A DNA stretch of 42,534 nucleotides from Defluviitaleaceae bacterium (GCA_009785595.1 WQVZ01000006.1:1-42534), one strand, 5' to 3'; shown: positions 26,983 through 35,706, numbered from the stretch's first letter. Numbers and translations: made by a program. The notes: generated by a model not told the origin, from the sequence alone.

Positions 26983-27021
26983 CGGAAAATTAGCCACAAA
27001 TACGTCGGAATGCAATTTCCG
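26983..27021 (+). other. Imperfect hairpin before truA
   Basis: CGGAAAATTAGC (26983-26994) pairs with GCAATTTCCG (27012-27021) with two bulged A residues. The 3' arm touches the GAGGAGG ribosome site of truA. The rest of the 157-nt spacer shows no gene; a GCGA...TCGC segment near 26910 may be an old repeat. A regulatory role is only a guess. Confidence 0.35.
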
Positions 27022-27031
27022 AGGAGGTCTG

Positions 27032-27769
27032 ATGGGTATTTTACTTACAGTTGCATATGACGGCACGGATTATTGCGGCTGGCAGCTGCAAGACAATGGC
27101 ATATCCGTACATCACGTGCTTAACACCGCTATAGCAAAGGTTTTTGACTGCAAATTCAGTCTGCTGGGTGCAAGTCGCACCGATGCGGGCGTACATGCAC
27201 TGGGCCAGCAAGCCCACCTGATGTTTGAAACATCTTGTGTTATTCCGCCCCATAAACTACCCTTGGTAATAAACGGTCGTCTGCCCCAGGATGTACGCAT
27301 TGCAGACGCAAGGGCCGTGGCAGACAGTTTTCACCCCATTAATGATGCAAAATCTAAAACATATTCGTACAAAATATATAATGCGAGACACCGTAACCCC
27401 TTGTTGCGGCGATATGCCGCCTTTGTGCCGGTGGTGCTGGACACGGACAAAATGGCCCATGCCGCCCGATATTTCGTCGGGGAACACGACTTTGCGGCCT
27501 TTTGTGCCAGTGGTTCTCAGGTGCGCTCTACGGTGCGCCGGATTTATGACATAAATGTGGCCAAACAGGGCGAAATTATAGAGATAACCATAAACGGCAA
27601 CGGGTTTTTGCACAATATGGTGCGCATAATTGCCGGCACTTTGGTGGATGTAGGGCGGGGCAAGCTTGCGCCTAACGATATTGGCGACGTCATAGCATCC
27701 GGGGACAGATCCCGGGCCGGCAAAACCATGGCACCCCAGGGGTTAACCCTAATGAAAATTTTTTATTGA
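27032..27769 (+). CDS. truA: tRNA pseudouridine(38-40) synthase
   Basis: Converts uridines 38, 39 and 40 of the tRNA anticodon arm to pseudouridine; 245 aa, normal length. The catalytic Asp is D51 in GASRTDAGVHALGQ. Other family blocks are LTVAYDGTDYCGWQLQ at the N-terminus, KTYSYKIYN, FCASGSQVRSTVRRI, and GNGFLHNMVRIIAGTL near the C-terminus. ATG 27032 has GAGGAGG 4 nt upstream; the frame is open for 22 more codons, which I exclude. The ecfA1-ecfA2-ecfT-truA order is standard in Firmicutes, but rplM and rpsI, which usually follow, are absent here. Confidence 0.95.
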   Translation: MGILLTVAYDGTDYCGWQLQDNGISVHHVLNTAIAKVFDCKFSLLGASRTDAGVHALGQQAHLMFETSCVIPPHKLPLVINGRLPQDVRIADARAVADSFHPINDAKSKTYSYKIYNARHRNPLLRRYAAFVPVVLDTDKMAHAARYFVGEHDFAAFCASGSQVRSTVRRIYDINVAKQGEIIEITINGNGFLHNMVRIIAGTLVDVGRGKLAPNDIGDVIASGDRSRAGKTMAPQGLTLMKIFY

Positions 27770-27794
27770 CCCCATGGCCAAAATATGGTAAATT
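27766..27794 (+). promoter_or_regulatory. Candidate promoter of the ABC exporter operon
   Basis: TTGACC (27766-27771), 17-nt spacer, TAAATT (27789-27794) preceded by TGG (extended -10). The leader to the exporter gene would be about 160 nt; I see no terminator in it. Confidence 0.5.
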
Positions 27795-27962
27795 GAAAGT
27801 TCACGCACAAAACGGGTGTGTTTTTGTTATAAAGAAATTTTGCTGTGCATGCCTTACTGCGGCTCCTGCCCTTGACTACGCTTTTTGGCACAAGTTTTCG
27901 GGCTTGGAAGGCTTGCCGGCATTTTCATATAACCATTTGCGCACCCAGCTCCAAAAGGGAGG

Positions 27963-29777
27963 TTGATTTTAATTTTAACATACAAGCGCTTTAGAAAGCT
28001 TACAAAAGGAATATTGTGGTTGTTTTTGCTGGGTCTTGGTTTTCAGGCCCTGTCTTCTTTGTCATTTATGTCTGCGCCTCTTATAATCCGCATAACCGTT
28101 GATAATGTGCTTGGTGACTATGCGGTTCAGTCAAATGCTCTTGTTATGTGGCTGGTTAACCTTACAGGCGGCGTGGAGGGCTGGCGAGAAAATATCTTCC
28201 TGTCCGGCATAGCATATATGGTCATTTTTATGATAATGTCCTTTGCCATTTTTGGCCGTACACGAAGCATGGCGCTGGCAGGAGAAAACACGGCGCAACG
28301 GCTGAAGGACAGGCTGTACAACCACATTCAGAAGTTACCCTATAACTATCATGTACATGCAAAAACAGGCGACCTTATACAGCGCTGCACATCTGATGTA
28401 GAGACAACGCGCCGCTTTTTGCAGCAACAAACCATAGAAATTGCCCGGGCCGTGTTTTTTTCCGGCTTTACTTTTGTTATTATGGTGGGTATCAACATAC
28501 CCCTCACACTTATTGCTATGGCCTTTTTGCCGATTATTTTCATATTCTCCTATGTATTCTTTAAGAATGTACGCCGGGTGTTTAAGTTGGCGGATGAAAA
28601 AGAAGGAGAGCTGACCACCGTATTGCAAGAGAGTTTGACCGGTGTACGAGTAGTGCGTGCCTTTGGTCGCGCCCGCTTCGAGGTAGACAAATTTACCGAA
28701 AAGAACGATGAATTTAGAGATTTGCAATTTAAGCAAATGAAATATTTGTCCTGGTATTGGTCCAGCTCTGATATTTTGTGCTTTGTTCAAATTGTGGTGG
28801 TTTTTATTGTGGGTATTGTGTTTACATACAACGGCCACCTTACCACAGGCGAACTTATACTATTTAACAGCTACACAGGTATGATGGTGTGGCCCGTGCG
28901 CCAGCTGGGCCGTACGTTAAGTGACCTGGGGCGTATGCAGGTGGCATTGGGCCGTGTGTACGAGGTGCTGGACGAACCCGAAGAAAAGGACACACCAGGG
29001 GCTGCCCCACACGACCTGCAAGGGGATATTGTCTTTAAAAATGTGGACTTTGGATATGAATCAGGCCGCAAGATCTTTGATGATATATCCTTTACCGTTA
29101 AAAAAGGTGAAACTATAGCTGTGTTGGGTGCTACCGGCTCCGGAAAGTCCAGTCTTATGCATCTTTTGCTGCGCTTGTATGACTATAAAGGCGGTAGCAT
29201 AACCATAGGCGGCAAAGAACTGCGGGATATATCCAAACGCCACCTGCGGGAAAATGTGGGCATTGTGCTGCAAGAGCCGTTTTTGTACTCTAAAACCATA
29301 CAGGAAAACCTGGAGATGGCTAAAGATGTAGTGAGCAAAGATGAGATTGTGGCGGCCACAACCACTGCCAGTGCCCATGAGTTTATTGAGGAATTTGAAG
29401 AGGGCTATAATACAATGGTGGGCGAGCGAGGCGTTACCCTGTCCGGTGGCCAAAAGCAGCGTGTGGCCATTGCACGCACCCTGATAAAGGACAGCAAAAT
29501 CCTTATTTTTGATGATTCTCTTTCTGCGGTAGACACCGAAACCGATGCCCAAATAAGGGCGGCATTGGCCGAACGAGCCAGCGATATCACTACCTTTATC
29601 ATATCCCAGCGCATAACCACATTGATGGATGCAGATAGGATTTTTGTGATAGAAGGCGGCAAGCTGTCCGATGCGGGTAGCCATGAAGAGCTCGTGGTTC
29701 GTGATGGCCTGTATAAGCGCATTTGGGAGATACAGTCTATGTTGGAGCAGGATTTTGATAAGGAAGACGAGGTCTAG
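27963..29777 (+). CDS. ABC exporter half-transporter, degenerate-site subunit
   Basis: 604 aa: six-helix membrane domain (about 1-320) and nucleotide-binding domain (about 340-600). Walker A GATGSGKSS, signature TLSGGQKQR, Walker B ILIFDDSLSAVD. D518 replaces the catalytic Glu, as in the non-catalytic subunit of heterodimeric exporters such as TM287/288 and BmrC/BmrD. It should pair with the 30194 product and export drugs, lipids or peptides; the substrate is unknown. The start is unclear: TTG 27963 directly touches the GGGAGG site, leaving no spacing, while the in-frame ATT at 27972 is 9 nt away. No ATG occurs before the first helix. Confidence 0.92.
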   Translation: MILILTYKRFRKLTKGILWLFLLGLGFQALSSLSFMSAPLIIRITVDNVLGDYAVQSNALVMWLVNLTGGVEGWRENIFLSGIAYMVIFMIMSFAIFGRTRSMALAGENTAQRLKDRLYNHIQKLPYNYHVHAKTGDLIQRCTSDVETTRRFLQQQTIEIARAVFFSGFTFVIMVGINIPLTLIAMAFLPIIFIFSYVFFKNVRRVFKLADEKEGELTTVLQESLTGVRVVRAFGRARFEVDKFTEKNDEFRDLQFKQMKYLSWYWSSSDILCFVQIVVVFIVGIVFTYNGHLTTGELILFNSYTGMMVWPVRQLGRTLSDLGRMQVALGRVYEVLDEPEEKDTPGAAPHDLQGDIVFKNVDFGYESGRKIFDDISFTVKKGETIAVLGATGSGKSSLMHLLLRLYDYKGGSITIGGKELRDISKRHLRENVGIVLQEPFLYSKTIQENLEMAKDVVSKDEIVAATTTASAHEFIEEFEEGYNTMVGERGVTLSGGQKQRVAIARTLIKDSKILIFDDSLSAVDTETDAQIRAALAERASDITTFIISQRITTLMDADRIFVIEGGKLSDAGSHEELVVRDGLYKRIWEIQSMLEQDFDKEDEV

Positions 29778-30193
29778 GTGAAAGTGGATATGCCGCCTAA
29801 GGGCGGCTATAGTAACGACTAAACTCGTTATAGTTCACGGACAAAGCCGAGGAAATTATGATGGCGCAACCCCCCTGTTAGAAGGCGATTCGCTTAGCTG
29901 CGACGTTGCGTTTACGCAACGTCAACCCCACGCCGCGTAACGCGGCGTAAAAACCACGGAGCGTGAACGCTCCGTGTCCGCAACCGAACTGCATCGGCTA
30001 TATCGGAGACTAATGAAGCATCAAGTTAATACGAACAACCTGTCACATCACATTAGCTCCGCGATGCACCGACGGCTTTCAGCCACAATCTTTTAGCCAG
30101 GATGCAGGCCCGAACAGTGACACCCTGTGCCACGACCAGGGCGGTTTTAACCGGTATCCCATATGAAACTCCCTGAAGCCAAGGAGGTATCCA
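29778..30193 (+). other. Structured 416-nt spacer between the two exporter genes
   Basis: No gene is seen here. In order: a hairpin GCCGCC-taag-GGCGGC (29792-29807); an imperfect TATAGTAACGA...TCGTTATA pair (about 29809-29833); the 107-nt triple-hairpin repeat (29901-30007); GGCT-ttc-AGCC (about 30072-30082); GGTT-tt-AACC (about 30150-30160); and AAGGAGGT before the next ATG. Heterodimeric exporter genes are normally adjacent or overlapping, so this gap is unusual. I compared it by eye with B12, T-box, c-di-GMP, guanidine and group II intron patterns and found no convincing match. No T-run terminator is present. Confidence 0.5.
29901..30007 (+). repeat. Triple-hairpin repeat, copy 1
   Basis: Three hairpins in a row: GACGTTGCG-ttta-CGCAACGTC, CGCCGCGT-a-ACGCGGCG, and ACGGAGCGT-g-AACGCTCCGT, followed by CGAACTG and ATCGG. 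Copy 2 (37708-37814, opposite strand) has the same length and order; loops and the tail differ while the stems are kept. Confidence 0.85.
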
Positions 30194-32020
30194 ATGAATC
30201 ATTTTGAAGAACAAGATTATACAAAAAGTTTTGACATCAGCCTTTGGAAGAAAATCATCCGATTTTGTGCCAAATACAAGCGCAACTTTGCCATGATGTT
30301 TTTGTTTTCTATAACTTTGGCAGTGGTTGGAGCTGTTTTCCCACAAATGACAGGTTACGCCATTGATAATTTTGTGGGAACCGGCGATTTATCCGGTCTG
30401 CCCGCCTTTGCTCTGCTATATGTTTTGCTCATCATCTTTCAGGCCGCCAATGTTTTCGCCTTTATTTACCTGGGTGGGCGCATTGAAACCGATGTCAGTG
30501 CCGATGTACGCGAGGCTGGTTTTCATAAGCTGCAAAACCTGTCCTTTTCGTATTTCGACAACACCCCCGTGGGCTGGATTATGGCCCGCCTTACCTCAGA
30601 CACCTTCCGCATAGGCGAAATTGTGTCCTGGGGCATGATAGACATTACATGGGCTGTATCTATAATCATTTTTTACGTTGTATTTATGCTGTTTACCAAT
30701 GTGCAGCTCACCCTCATTATGCTGGTCATCCTGCCCATTTTGGCGGTGATATCCGTATACTTTCAAAAAAGAATTTTGAAGGCCCATCGCGAAAGCCGCA
30801 AGCTAAACTCCAAAATAACCGGGGCATACAACGAGGGCATAACCGGGGCAAAAACCACCAAAACTCTTGTACGGGAGCAAAAGAACTTTGACGACTTTGG
30901 CAAGCTTTCCGGCGGTATGCGCAAGGCCAGCATCAGGGCCGCCACCATATCCGGCATATATTTTCCAATAGTGTCCAGCCTTACAGGCATTGGCATTGCT
31001 GTTATTTTGGGCCAGGGCGGCAGTGCCGTAATCGCCGGCACAATTTCTTTGGGCACGTTGGTTATCTTCATATCCTACGCCAGCCAAATGTCCGAGCCCA
31101 TTAACCAAATTGCACAGGTGCTGAGCCAAATGCAGGCGGCACAGGCCTCTACCGAGCGCACAATGTCCCTGCTGGAAACCGAGCCGGATGTTATTGATGC
31201 CGAAGATGTGATAGCCCAATACGGCGACTTTGAAAACCCAAAGCCCGAAACCTGGAACGCCATAAACGGCCGCATCACCTTTAAAAATGTGAGCTTCAAC
31301 TATAAAACAGGCGAACAAGTGTTGTCCAATTTTAATATGGACGTACGCCCCGGTGAAAAAATAGCCCTGGTGGGCGAAACCGGCAGTGGCAAAAGCACCA
31401 TTGTAAACATGTTGTGCCGTTTTTACGAGCCATGCGAAGGCGAAATCCTCATTGATGGCATGAATTACAAAGAGCGTCCACAAATATGGCTGCAATCCAA
31501 CCTAGGTTATGTGCTGCAATCCCCTCACCTATTCTCCGGCACCGTGCGGGACAATATACGCTATGGCAAATTGGACGCCACCGAACAAGAAATCATTGAT
31601 GCCGCCAAGGCCGTAGACGCCTATGATTTCATTATGAAAATGGAAAAAGGCCTTGACAGCGACGTTGGTGAAGGGGGCAACCGTCTGTCTACTGGGGAAA
31701 AACAGCTTATTTCCTTTGCCCGGGCCATCATCAAAAACCCCGCAATATTTGTGCTGGATGAGGCCACATCCTCTATCGACACCGAAACTGAGCAAAAAAT
31801 CCAGACGGCTATTTACAAAATCTTGGAAAGCCGCACCAGCTTCATTGTGGCTCATCGCCTGTCCACCATACGCCATTGCGATCGCATTTTGGTTATAGAC
31901 CAGGGCAAAATATTGGAGGAAGGCAACCACAAGCAGCTCTTGCGTAAGCGTGGGCATTACTATAACCTCTATACCAACCAATTTAAAAAAGAGGCGGAAA
32001 GCCGGATTTTGGGAGGATAA
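30194..32020 (+). CDS. ABC exporter half-transporter, catalytic subunit
   Basis: 608 aa: membrane domain (about 25-330) and nucleotide-binding domain (about 355-600). Walker A GETGSGKST and Walker B IFVLDEATSSID with catalytic E523 are intact, but the signature is RLSTGEKQ rather than LSGGQ. Together with the first subunit this gives one consensus ATP site (its Walker motifs plus the partner's LSGGQ) and one degenerate site, the pattern of heterodimeric type IV exporters. AAGGAGGT lies 7 nt before the ATG. A GNAT enzyme gene starts immediately after the stop, in the same ribosome site context. Substrate unknown. Confidence 0.94.
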   Translation: MNHFEEQDYTKSFDISLWKKIIRFCAKYKRNFAMMFLFSITLAVVGAVFPQMTGYAIDNFVGTGDLSGLPAFALLYVLLIIFQAANVFAFIYLGGRIETDVSADVREAGFHKLQNLSFSYFDNTPVGWIMARLTSDTFRIGEIVSWGMIDITWAVSIIIFYVVFMLFTNVQLTLIMLVILPILAVISVYFQKRILKAHRESRKLNSKITGAYNEGITGAKTTKTLVREQKNFDDFGKLSGGMRKASIRAATISGIYFPIVSSLTGIGIAVILGQGGSAVIAGTISLGTLVIFISYASQMSEPINQIAQVLSQMQAAQASTERTMSLLETEPDVIDAEDVIAQYGDFENPKPETWNAINGRITFKNVSFNYKTGEQVLSNFNMDVRPGEKIALVGETGSGKSTIVNMLCRFYEPCEGEILIDGMNYKERPQIWLQSNLGYVLQSPHLFSGTVRDNIRYGKLDATEQEIIDAAKAVDAYDFIMKMEKGLDSDVGEGGNRLSTGEKQLISFARAIIKNPAIFVLDEATSSIDTETEQKIQTAIYKILESRTSFIVAHRLSTIRHCDRILVIDQGKILEEGNHKQLLRKRGHYYNLYTNQFKKEAESRILGG

Positions 32021-32503
32021 ATGCTGACCGAATTAAAAAGTCTGTTGAATGAATACGAACTTATCTCCGTCACAGAGGACAATTATGTCGATCTGTGGGG
32101 TATTTATGAAACAAACAGGGACTATCTTGCGACAGAAGAAGATTTGGTGGGGAAAGGCAGGGAAGCCAGCCCGGAGGATATTTTGGCTTTGGCCGTCAAC
32201 CGCCCACCTGGCTTTGACCCAAAGGGCAAGTTTTGTGTGGGAATTTGGCGGGAAGGTAAACCCATCGCGATTTTGGATTATCTGGTTGGCACACCAAAAG
32301 CACATATTGCCTATCTTAGCCTGTTGATCGTGCACGGGGACTATAAAAGACAATCTATAGGCACAACGGTTGTGAATGCCTTTATTGATGCCGCGAGGGA
32401 ATGTGGATATACAGAAGTTGGCCTTGGCATTAATGACGAAAATGAAGGGGCCAGAGCTTTTTGGGGCAAGGTTGGTCTAGGAAAAGGATTTTATTCAATA
32501 TAA
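32021..32503 (+). CDS. GNAT family N-acetyltransferase
   Basis: 160 aa. The core strand and acetyl-CoA loop are HIAYLSLLIVHGDYKRQSIG followed by TTVVNAFIDAA (about 89-119), then GLGINDENEGARAFWGKVG, a typical GNAT motif B with the ND.N..A..FW pattern. The GNAT loop usually reads (R/Q)xxGxG/A; here it is KRQSIGT. The start codon directly follows the exporter stop (TAAATG), with GGAGG just upstream, so it is coupled to the exporter. An exporter plus acetyltransferase pairing suggests self-protection or modification of an exported molecule, but this is inference. Confidence 0.85.
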   Translation: MLTELKSLLNEYELISVTEDNYVDLWGIYETNRDYLATEEDLVGKGREASPEDILALAVNRPPGFDPKGKFCVGIWREGKPIAILDYLVGTPKAHIAYLSLLIVHGDYKRQSIGTTVVNAFIDAARECGYTEVGLGINDENEGARAFWGKVGLGKGFYSI

Positions 32504-32546
32504 ACCCCCTAAAAATCTGCTTGCTTTTGGCAGTATATGAGCATAA

Positions 32547-32590
32547 TTAAAAAACCGGCCGCTCTTGCACAAGTGGGGGCCGGTTTTTTT
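32547..32590. terminator. Bidirectional terminator between convergent genes
   Basis: AAACCGGCC (about 32552-32560) and GGCCGGTTT (32578-32586) with an 17-nt loop; T7 follows on the plus strand and an A-run precedes it, giving a T-run on the minus strand. It serves both the GNAT gene and rseP. Confidence 0.85.
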
Positions 32591-32607
32591 AGTTGACAAG
32601 TCTTTCA

Positions 32608-33717
32608 TTATGACGAAAACAGGCGAACAATGTCGTTATACGTCACAAACACCAACAGACCCATTAGCAAAACAAGGCCAACGAAGTGTACCATACCTTC
32701 CCTGTCAGGATTAATGGGCTTGCGGCGTATGGCCTCTAAAATTAGAAAAACAAGGCGGCCGCCATCCAAGGCCGGTAGGGGCAGCAGGTTAAGCACACCT
32801 AAATTTGCGGAAAGCAAGGCGGTGAAGCTTATCAAAAACCACACAACAGCCATGCCGCCGCCTGTCTCTACGCGGCTCTCGGCTTCGTCGCCCACAAATG
32901 CCACAATGCCCACAACGCCCATCATGCCGTCTATGCCAAAAGTGCCTGTGATGAGGCCGCGCAGGGTGAAAAACACCGAACGAATAGAGAAAATCATATT
33001 GTCATACCCTGCGCCAAAGCTTTCAAAAAAACCGGCGCGGCGTATCCATTCCAGGTCGTCTACATAAACCATATTACCTTCGGCATCTGCCTGGGTGCGG
33101 GCAAAAAATGGCCCCACAGTGGTGTTGGGGATAAAACCCAGTCTGTATGCGCCATCTATATAAACAGGGGTGACAGCAAAATTAAGGCGTTGACCTTCGC
33201 GCTCCACCATCACATCCATGGGGGATCCATCCGCCAGATGCATCTCCAGACCAACATCACCAAACAGGGTTATGTTGCGGTTGTTTATGCGCACAATACG
33301 GTCGCCGTGGCGCACGCCGGCCTCGTATATGGGTGAAATCTCGGCAAAGTCCCGAATGGTAGTGTCGGGAGAAGCAGTAAACATGGCCATTATGGTGGAT
33401 AGCACGAAAGCCAGCACGAAGTTTAGAATAGCCCCGGCAGAGATAACCAAAATACGCCAGCCAACAGGACGAGAGCCAAATGAGCGGGGGTCGGTAACAC
33501 CGCTTTCATCTTCGCCAAGCATAAGGCAAGAGCCGCCTATTGGGAACAGTTTTAGAGAGTATACGGTGTCGCCTCTTTTAAAGTGAAGCAGCCGCGGGCC
33601 CATGCCGATGGAGAATTCCTCCACCAAAATACCCGCACGGCGTGCCGCCCAAAAGTGCCCAAGCTCGTGCACCAAGATTATTATAGTAAAAACCAGCAAA
33701 CCCATTAAAATCATCAT
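32608..33717 (-). CDS. rseP: RIP metalloprotease, site-2 protease type
   Basis: Intramembrane zinc protease (RseP/RasP family), 369 aa; cleaves anti-sigma factors and leftover signal peptides in the membrane. The zinc motif HELGH is at residues 17-21, within the first helix. A PDZ-type domain lies around 110-190, with GVRHGDRIVRINNRNI. The third ligand helix carries LNLLPLPALDGGR (about 312-324). A cytosolic to external loop segment near 195-240 is longer than in the Bacillus protein. It is the last gene of the pyrH-frr-uppS-cdsA-dxr-rseP block and follows dxr after 46 nt that hold a palindromic repeat. Confidence 0.95.
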   Translation of the reverse strand: MMILMGLLVFTIIILVHELGHFWAARRAGILVEEFSIGMGPRLLHFKRGDTVYSLKLFPIGGSCLMLGEDESGVTDPRSFGSRPVGWRILVISAGAILNFVLAFVLSTIMAMFTASPDTTIRDFAEISPIYEAGVRHGDRIVRINNRNITLFGDVGLEMHLADGSPMDVMVEREGQRLNFAVTPVYIDGAYRLGFIPNTTVGPFFARTQADAEGNMVYVDDLEWIRRAGFFESFGAGYDNMIFSIRSVFFTLRGLITGTFGIDGMMGVVGIVAFVGDEAESRVETGGGMAVVWFLISFTALLSANLGVLNLLPLPALDGGRLVFLILEAIRRKPINPDREGMVHFVGLVLLMGLLVFVTYNDIVRLFSS

Positions 33718-33745
33718 AAATAAAAATTCTCCAATCTGTTAATAA

Positions 33746-33766
33746 GGCGGCAAAATGCCGCCCCTA
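33746..33766 (-). repeat. TAGGGGCG palindromic repeat, supplies the dxr stop
   Basis: On the minus strand: TAG GGGCGGC-atttt-GCCGCC. The TAG is the dxr stop. Nearly identical to the copy at 106-127. Confidence 0.75.
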
Positions 33767-34909
33767 CATTGTTGCGGCATAATCGCGGGCAGTTCGCCGT
33801 GCGAAGCTATCCGCTTGCATAATATTGTTTATATCAACCGCACCACTGCCAGTATATGCGGAAATTGTCCTATCTATAATTACGGAAATTTGGTTAAAAG
33901 GTATTTTTTCTGCCAAAAACATTTCTACGGCGGTTTCGTTGGCGGCGTTTAGTATCGCGGGGATAAGACCGCCGGCGGCAAGGGCGTCATAAGCCAGGCG
34001 CAGACATGGAAAGGTCTCATAATCGGGTTGTTCAAAGGTAAGGGTGTTGTGCCGGGCAAAATCCAGCCGGGCAAAGCTGCTTGTCATCCGTCGTGGGTGG
34101 GTCAGGACGTGCTGTATAGGCAGACGCATATCCGCCGCACCCAGCTGGGCTAAAATCTGGCCGTCTGTAAATTCTACCATTGAGTGGATTATGGACTGGG
34201 GATGCACCAGCACAGAAATGCACCGGGGGTCAACATCAAACAACCAGCGAGCTTCCATAACCTCCAACCCTTTGTTCATCATGGTTGCGGAATCTATAGT
34301 AATTTTGCGCCCCATGTCCCAATTTGGGTGGTTAAGGGCATCGGCCACGGTTACGTGGGCCAATCGCTCCGGTGTGTATCCTCTAAAAGGCCCGCCGGAT
34401 GCGGTAAGGTATATGCGTTCAATCTCATTGCCTTCATTGCCAGCCAAACACTGAAAAATAGCGGAATGTTCGCTGTCTATTGGCAAAATTTGCACCCCGG
34501 TGGCCTTGGCCATGGGCATTATAAGCTCCCCGGCGCAGGCCAGCACTTCTTTGTTGGCCAGGGCCACATTTTTGCGTGCATTTATGGCGGCAACCGTGGG
34601 CAAAAGGCCAACATTGCCCACCAGGGCGTTAACCACCATGTCAGCACTGGCTAATGCTGCCGCCGCAACCAAACCATCCAGTCCGGACAGCACTTCTACG
34701 CCGCTATCCACACGTTTTTTCAGCTCTAATGCCCCGGTTTGCTCATACACCACCGCCAATCGGGGCTTAAATCGGGTTATCTGCTGTTCCAGCAGGTCTA
34801 TGTTACTATGGGCGGTCAGGGCCAGTACCTCTACATCGCCCAAATGTTCCACAACCTCCAGGGTTTGGGTGCCTATTGAGCCCGTGGAGCCTAAAACGGA
34901 AATTTTCAT
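33764..34909 (-). CDS. dxr: 1-deoxy-D-xylulose-5-phosphate reductoisomerase
   Basis: Second step of the MEP route to isoprenoids, NADPH dependent; 381 aa. NADPH loop GSTGSIGTQTLEVV at the N-terminus, NKEVLACAGEL, LPIDSEHSAIFQCL (metal ligands Asp and Glu), TASGGPFRG, NWDMGRKITIDSATMMNKG and EARWLF. ATG 34909 is preferred: GGGGAGG is 9 nt upstream and the ATG overlaps the cdsA stop by one base (TAATG). It feeds precursors to UppS, whose gene lies in the same block. The stop is part of a repeat. Confidence 0.97.
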   Translation of the reverse strand: MKISVLGSTGSIGTQTLEVVEHLGDVEVLALTAHSNIDLLEQQITRFKPRLAVVYEQTGALELKKRVDSGVEVLSGLDGLVAAAALASADMVVNALVGNVGLLPTVAAINARKNVALANKEVLACAGELIMPMAKATGVQILPIDSEHSAIFQCLAGNEGNEIERIYLTASGGPFRGYTPERLAHVTVADALNHPNWDMGRKITIDSATMMNKGLEVMEARWLFDVDPRCISVLVHPQSIIHSMVEFTDGQILAQLGAADMRLPIQHVLTHPRRMTSSFARLDFARHNTLTFEQPDYETFPCLRLAYDALAAGGLIPAILNAANETAVEMFLAEKIPFNQISVIIDRTISAYTGSGAVDINNIMQADSFARRTARDYAATM

Positions 34910-35706
34910 TACGCACCACCTCCCCATATGGTCAGTATAGCCAGGGCGGCGGGGGCGGCAAAGATGATGGAGTCAAAACGATCCAGCACACCACCATGAC
35001 CGGGAATGATATTACCAAAGTCCTTAATATTTTTGTGACGCTTTATAGCCGATGCGGCAAGGTCGCCCAGCTGGGCAAAAATGGAGCATACAAAGGTGAT
35101 GGCAGCATAAAGCAGCATGTGGTTTTGGACAGTCGCACCCATGCGATACAGCACTAAGGCATAAACCACCCCAAGCAGGGTGGCAAACATCGTGCCGCCA
35201 ACAGAGCCTTCCACGGTTTTATTAGGACTTAGCACCGGGGCAAGTTTGCGTTTGCCCAGGGTCTTGCCGGTAAAATACGCCCCTGTGTCACATCCCCAGG
35301 CAGCTATGAAAATAAGCCAAACCTCGAAAGCACCACCCTCGTGGCGTAACAGATATATGCTGCCCAAGGTAAGGGCCACGTAAATAAAACCAAAAGTGGT
35401 AACTGTGCAGTCCTCAATATTCATCACCTTATGCCTGGCCACCACAAAAATCATGGCCAGCACAGGCAAAAATATCAAAACCATACCCATAGGAAAATAG
35501 GCGTTGCCCAGATGAATTATGTGCAGAATGGCAAAGGCAAAGCCCAAAAAATGCACAGGCCTGATGGAACCAAAGGCCCGATAAAACTCCCACATACCCA
35601 CTAGCACAATGGCGGCCAAGGCCACCTGCAACCACACGCCCCCCAATATAACAAATACGGCCAGGATGGGGAGCCCCACCGCACCGGCAATTACCCGTTT
35701 CAGCAT
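34909..35706 (-). CDS. cdsA: Phosphatidate cytidylyltransferase
   Basis: Makes CDP-diacylglycerol for phospholipid synthesis; 265 aa, about seven hydrophobic segments. Family signature near the C-terminus: SAIKRHKNIKDFGNIIPGHG followed by GVLDRFDS (about 223-250). SPNKTVEGSVGG (about 150-161) is the other conserved block. AGGAG(A) lies a few bases before the ATG at 35706. Its stop overlaps the dxr start. Between it and uppS an S41-type lipoprotein gene has been inserted, which is not usual. Confidence 0.96.
   Translation of the reverse strand: MLKRVIAGAVGLPILAVFVILGGVWLQVALAAIVLVGMWEFYRAFGSIRPVHFLGFAFAILHIIHLGNAYFPMGMVLIFLPVLAMIFVVARHKVMNIEDCTVTTFGFIYVALTLGSIYLLRHEGGAFEVWLIFIAAWGCDTGAYFTGKTLGKRKLAPVLSPNKTVEGSVGGTMFATLLGVVYALVLYRMGATVQNHMLLYAAITFVCSIFAQLGDLAASAIKRHKNIKDFGNIIPGHGGVLDRFDSIIFAAPAALAILTIWGGGA

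Noticed and set aside
27766-27966. 66-codon ORF between truA and the exporter
   Set aside because: Starts within the truA stop region, overlaps the candidate promoter and has no domain-like sequence.
30060-30130. AGCCAGGATGCAGGCC, reminiscent of a B12-box
   Set aside because: The cobalamin riboswitch box ends in ACCTGCC and needs an upstream core that is absent here; the likeness is short and probably chance.
29778-30193. Group II intron or T-box in the exporter spacer
   Set aside because: No GUGYG 5' end, no domain V, no reverse transcriptase, and no T-box GGTGG sequence.
30053-30346. 97-codon minus ORF across the exporter spacer
   Set aside because: Overlaps the start of the second exporter gene and hairpin DNA; no ribosome site.
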